A stretch of DNA of 5,469 nt from the NCBI GenBank assembly GCA_945787595.1, contig CALZJV010000438.1, positions 1-5,469 of the forward strand, read 5' to 3'. The position numbers and the translations under genes were made by a program. Position 1 is the stretch's first letter. Every line of letters starts with the position of its first letter. The stretch is from an uncultured Desulfobacterales bacterium (GTDB lineage: Bacteria > Desulfobacterota > Desulfobacteria > Desulfobacterales > JAFDCJ01). The notes beneath the pieces were generated by a model. That model had not been told where the DNA came from. It ran no database searches and worked only from the letters and a program-made list of their open reading frames with translations. Shown here piece after piece: positions 5,373 to 5,469 of this stretch.

Positions 5373-5469
5373 CAGCGATTTTCGCACAGTGTAATTACGC
5401 TTCATTAATTTGTGGTCAAATCCTCTATTTCAAGTAGAAAATCATTTACAATCAATTGGTTATGGTTTG
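5373..5469. other. AT-rich intergenic tail, no gene seen
   Basis: I see no ORF, RNA gene or strong terminator. A 4-bp GCGA/TCGC hairpin with a TTT loop lies at 5375-5385. An ATG at 5462-5464 could open a gene to the right, but only two codons are visible and no ribosome binding site precedes it. Confidence 0.5.

Noticed and set aside
5462..5469. Start of a further gene
   Set aside because: Only an ATG and part of the next codons are visible, with no ribosome binding site.

Overview
The window carries part of a heterodisulfide-reductase-type electron-transfer operon, all on the + strand: hdrB (206-1063), a long double-module hdrA (1247-4291), a small four-helix-bundle (S23/IVS-type) gene (4479-4832), and mvhD (4899-5312). 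The mvhD frame contains one internal TGA, best read as selenocysteine. The double-module HdrA, the Sec-type MvhD, the S23-type gene and the AT-rich intergenic repeats together suggest a strictly anaerobic bacterium of the Desulfobacterota (Desulfobacterales-like sulfate reducers or syntrophs). This placement is inference; no rRNA or phylogenetic marker is present.

Layout. 1-205: non-coding leader with short repeats, a terminator-like hairpin (60-83) and a second small hairpin. 206-1063: HdrB with two complete CCG cysteine motifs. 1064-1246: spacer almost filled by an inverted-repeat element with a GC-rich hairpin in its middle. 1247-4291: HdrA, 1014 residues, two flavoprotein modules and several Fe-S sites. 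4289-4879: an inverted-repeat-bounded segment containing the S23-type gene. 4899-5312: MvhD with Sec at residue 68 and a SECIS-like hairpin right after the TGA. 5300-5469: another copy of the repeat arm, a copy of the roughly 51-bp repeat already seen after hdrA, then featureless AT-rich DNA.

How the genes work together. In the known systems MvhD carries a [2Fe-2S] cluster and passes electrons from a donor enzyme (hydrogenase or formate dehydrogenase) to HdrA. HdrA bifurcates them at FAD between ferredoxin and the HdrBC disulfide-reducing branch. Here HdrB, HdrA and MvhD are present, but HdrC and any donor enzyme are absent, so they must lie outside the window or be supplied in trans. The S23-type gene has no known part in this pathway and looks like an insertion.

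The most notable points are the Sec-containing MvhD, which ordinary gene calling would truncate to 67 residues, and one family of inverted-repeat sequences that occupies every spacer after hdrB, hdrA and mvhD. One of these elements carries the S23-type gene and a shorter one has no ORF, a pattern resembling an autonomous element with a non-autonomous derivative.
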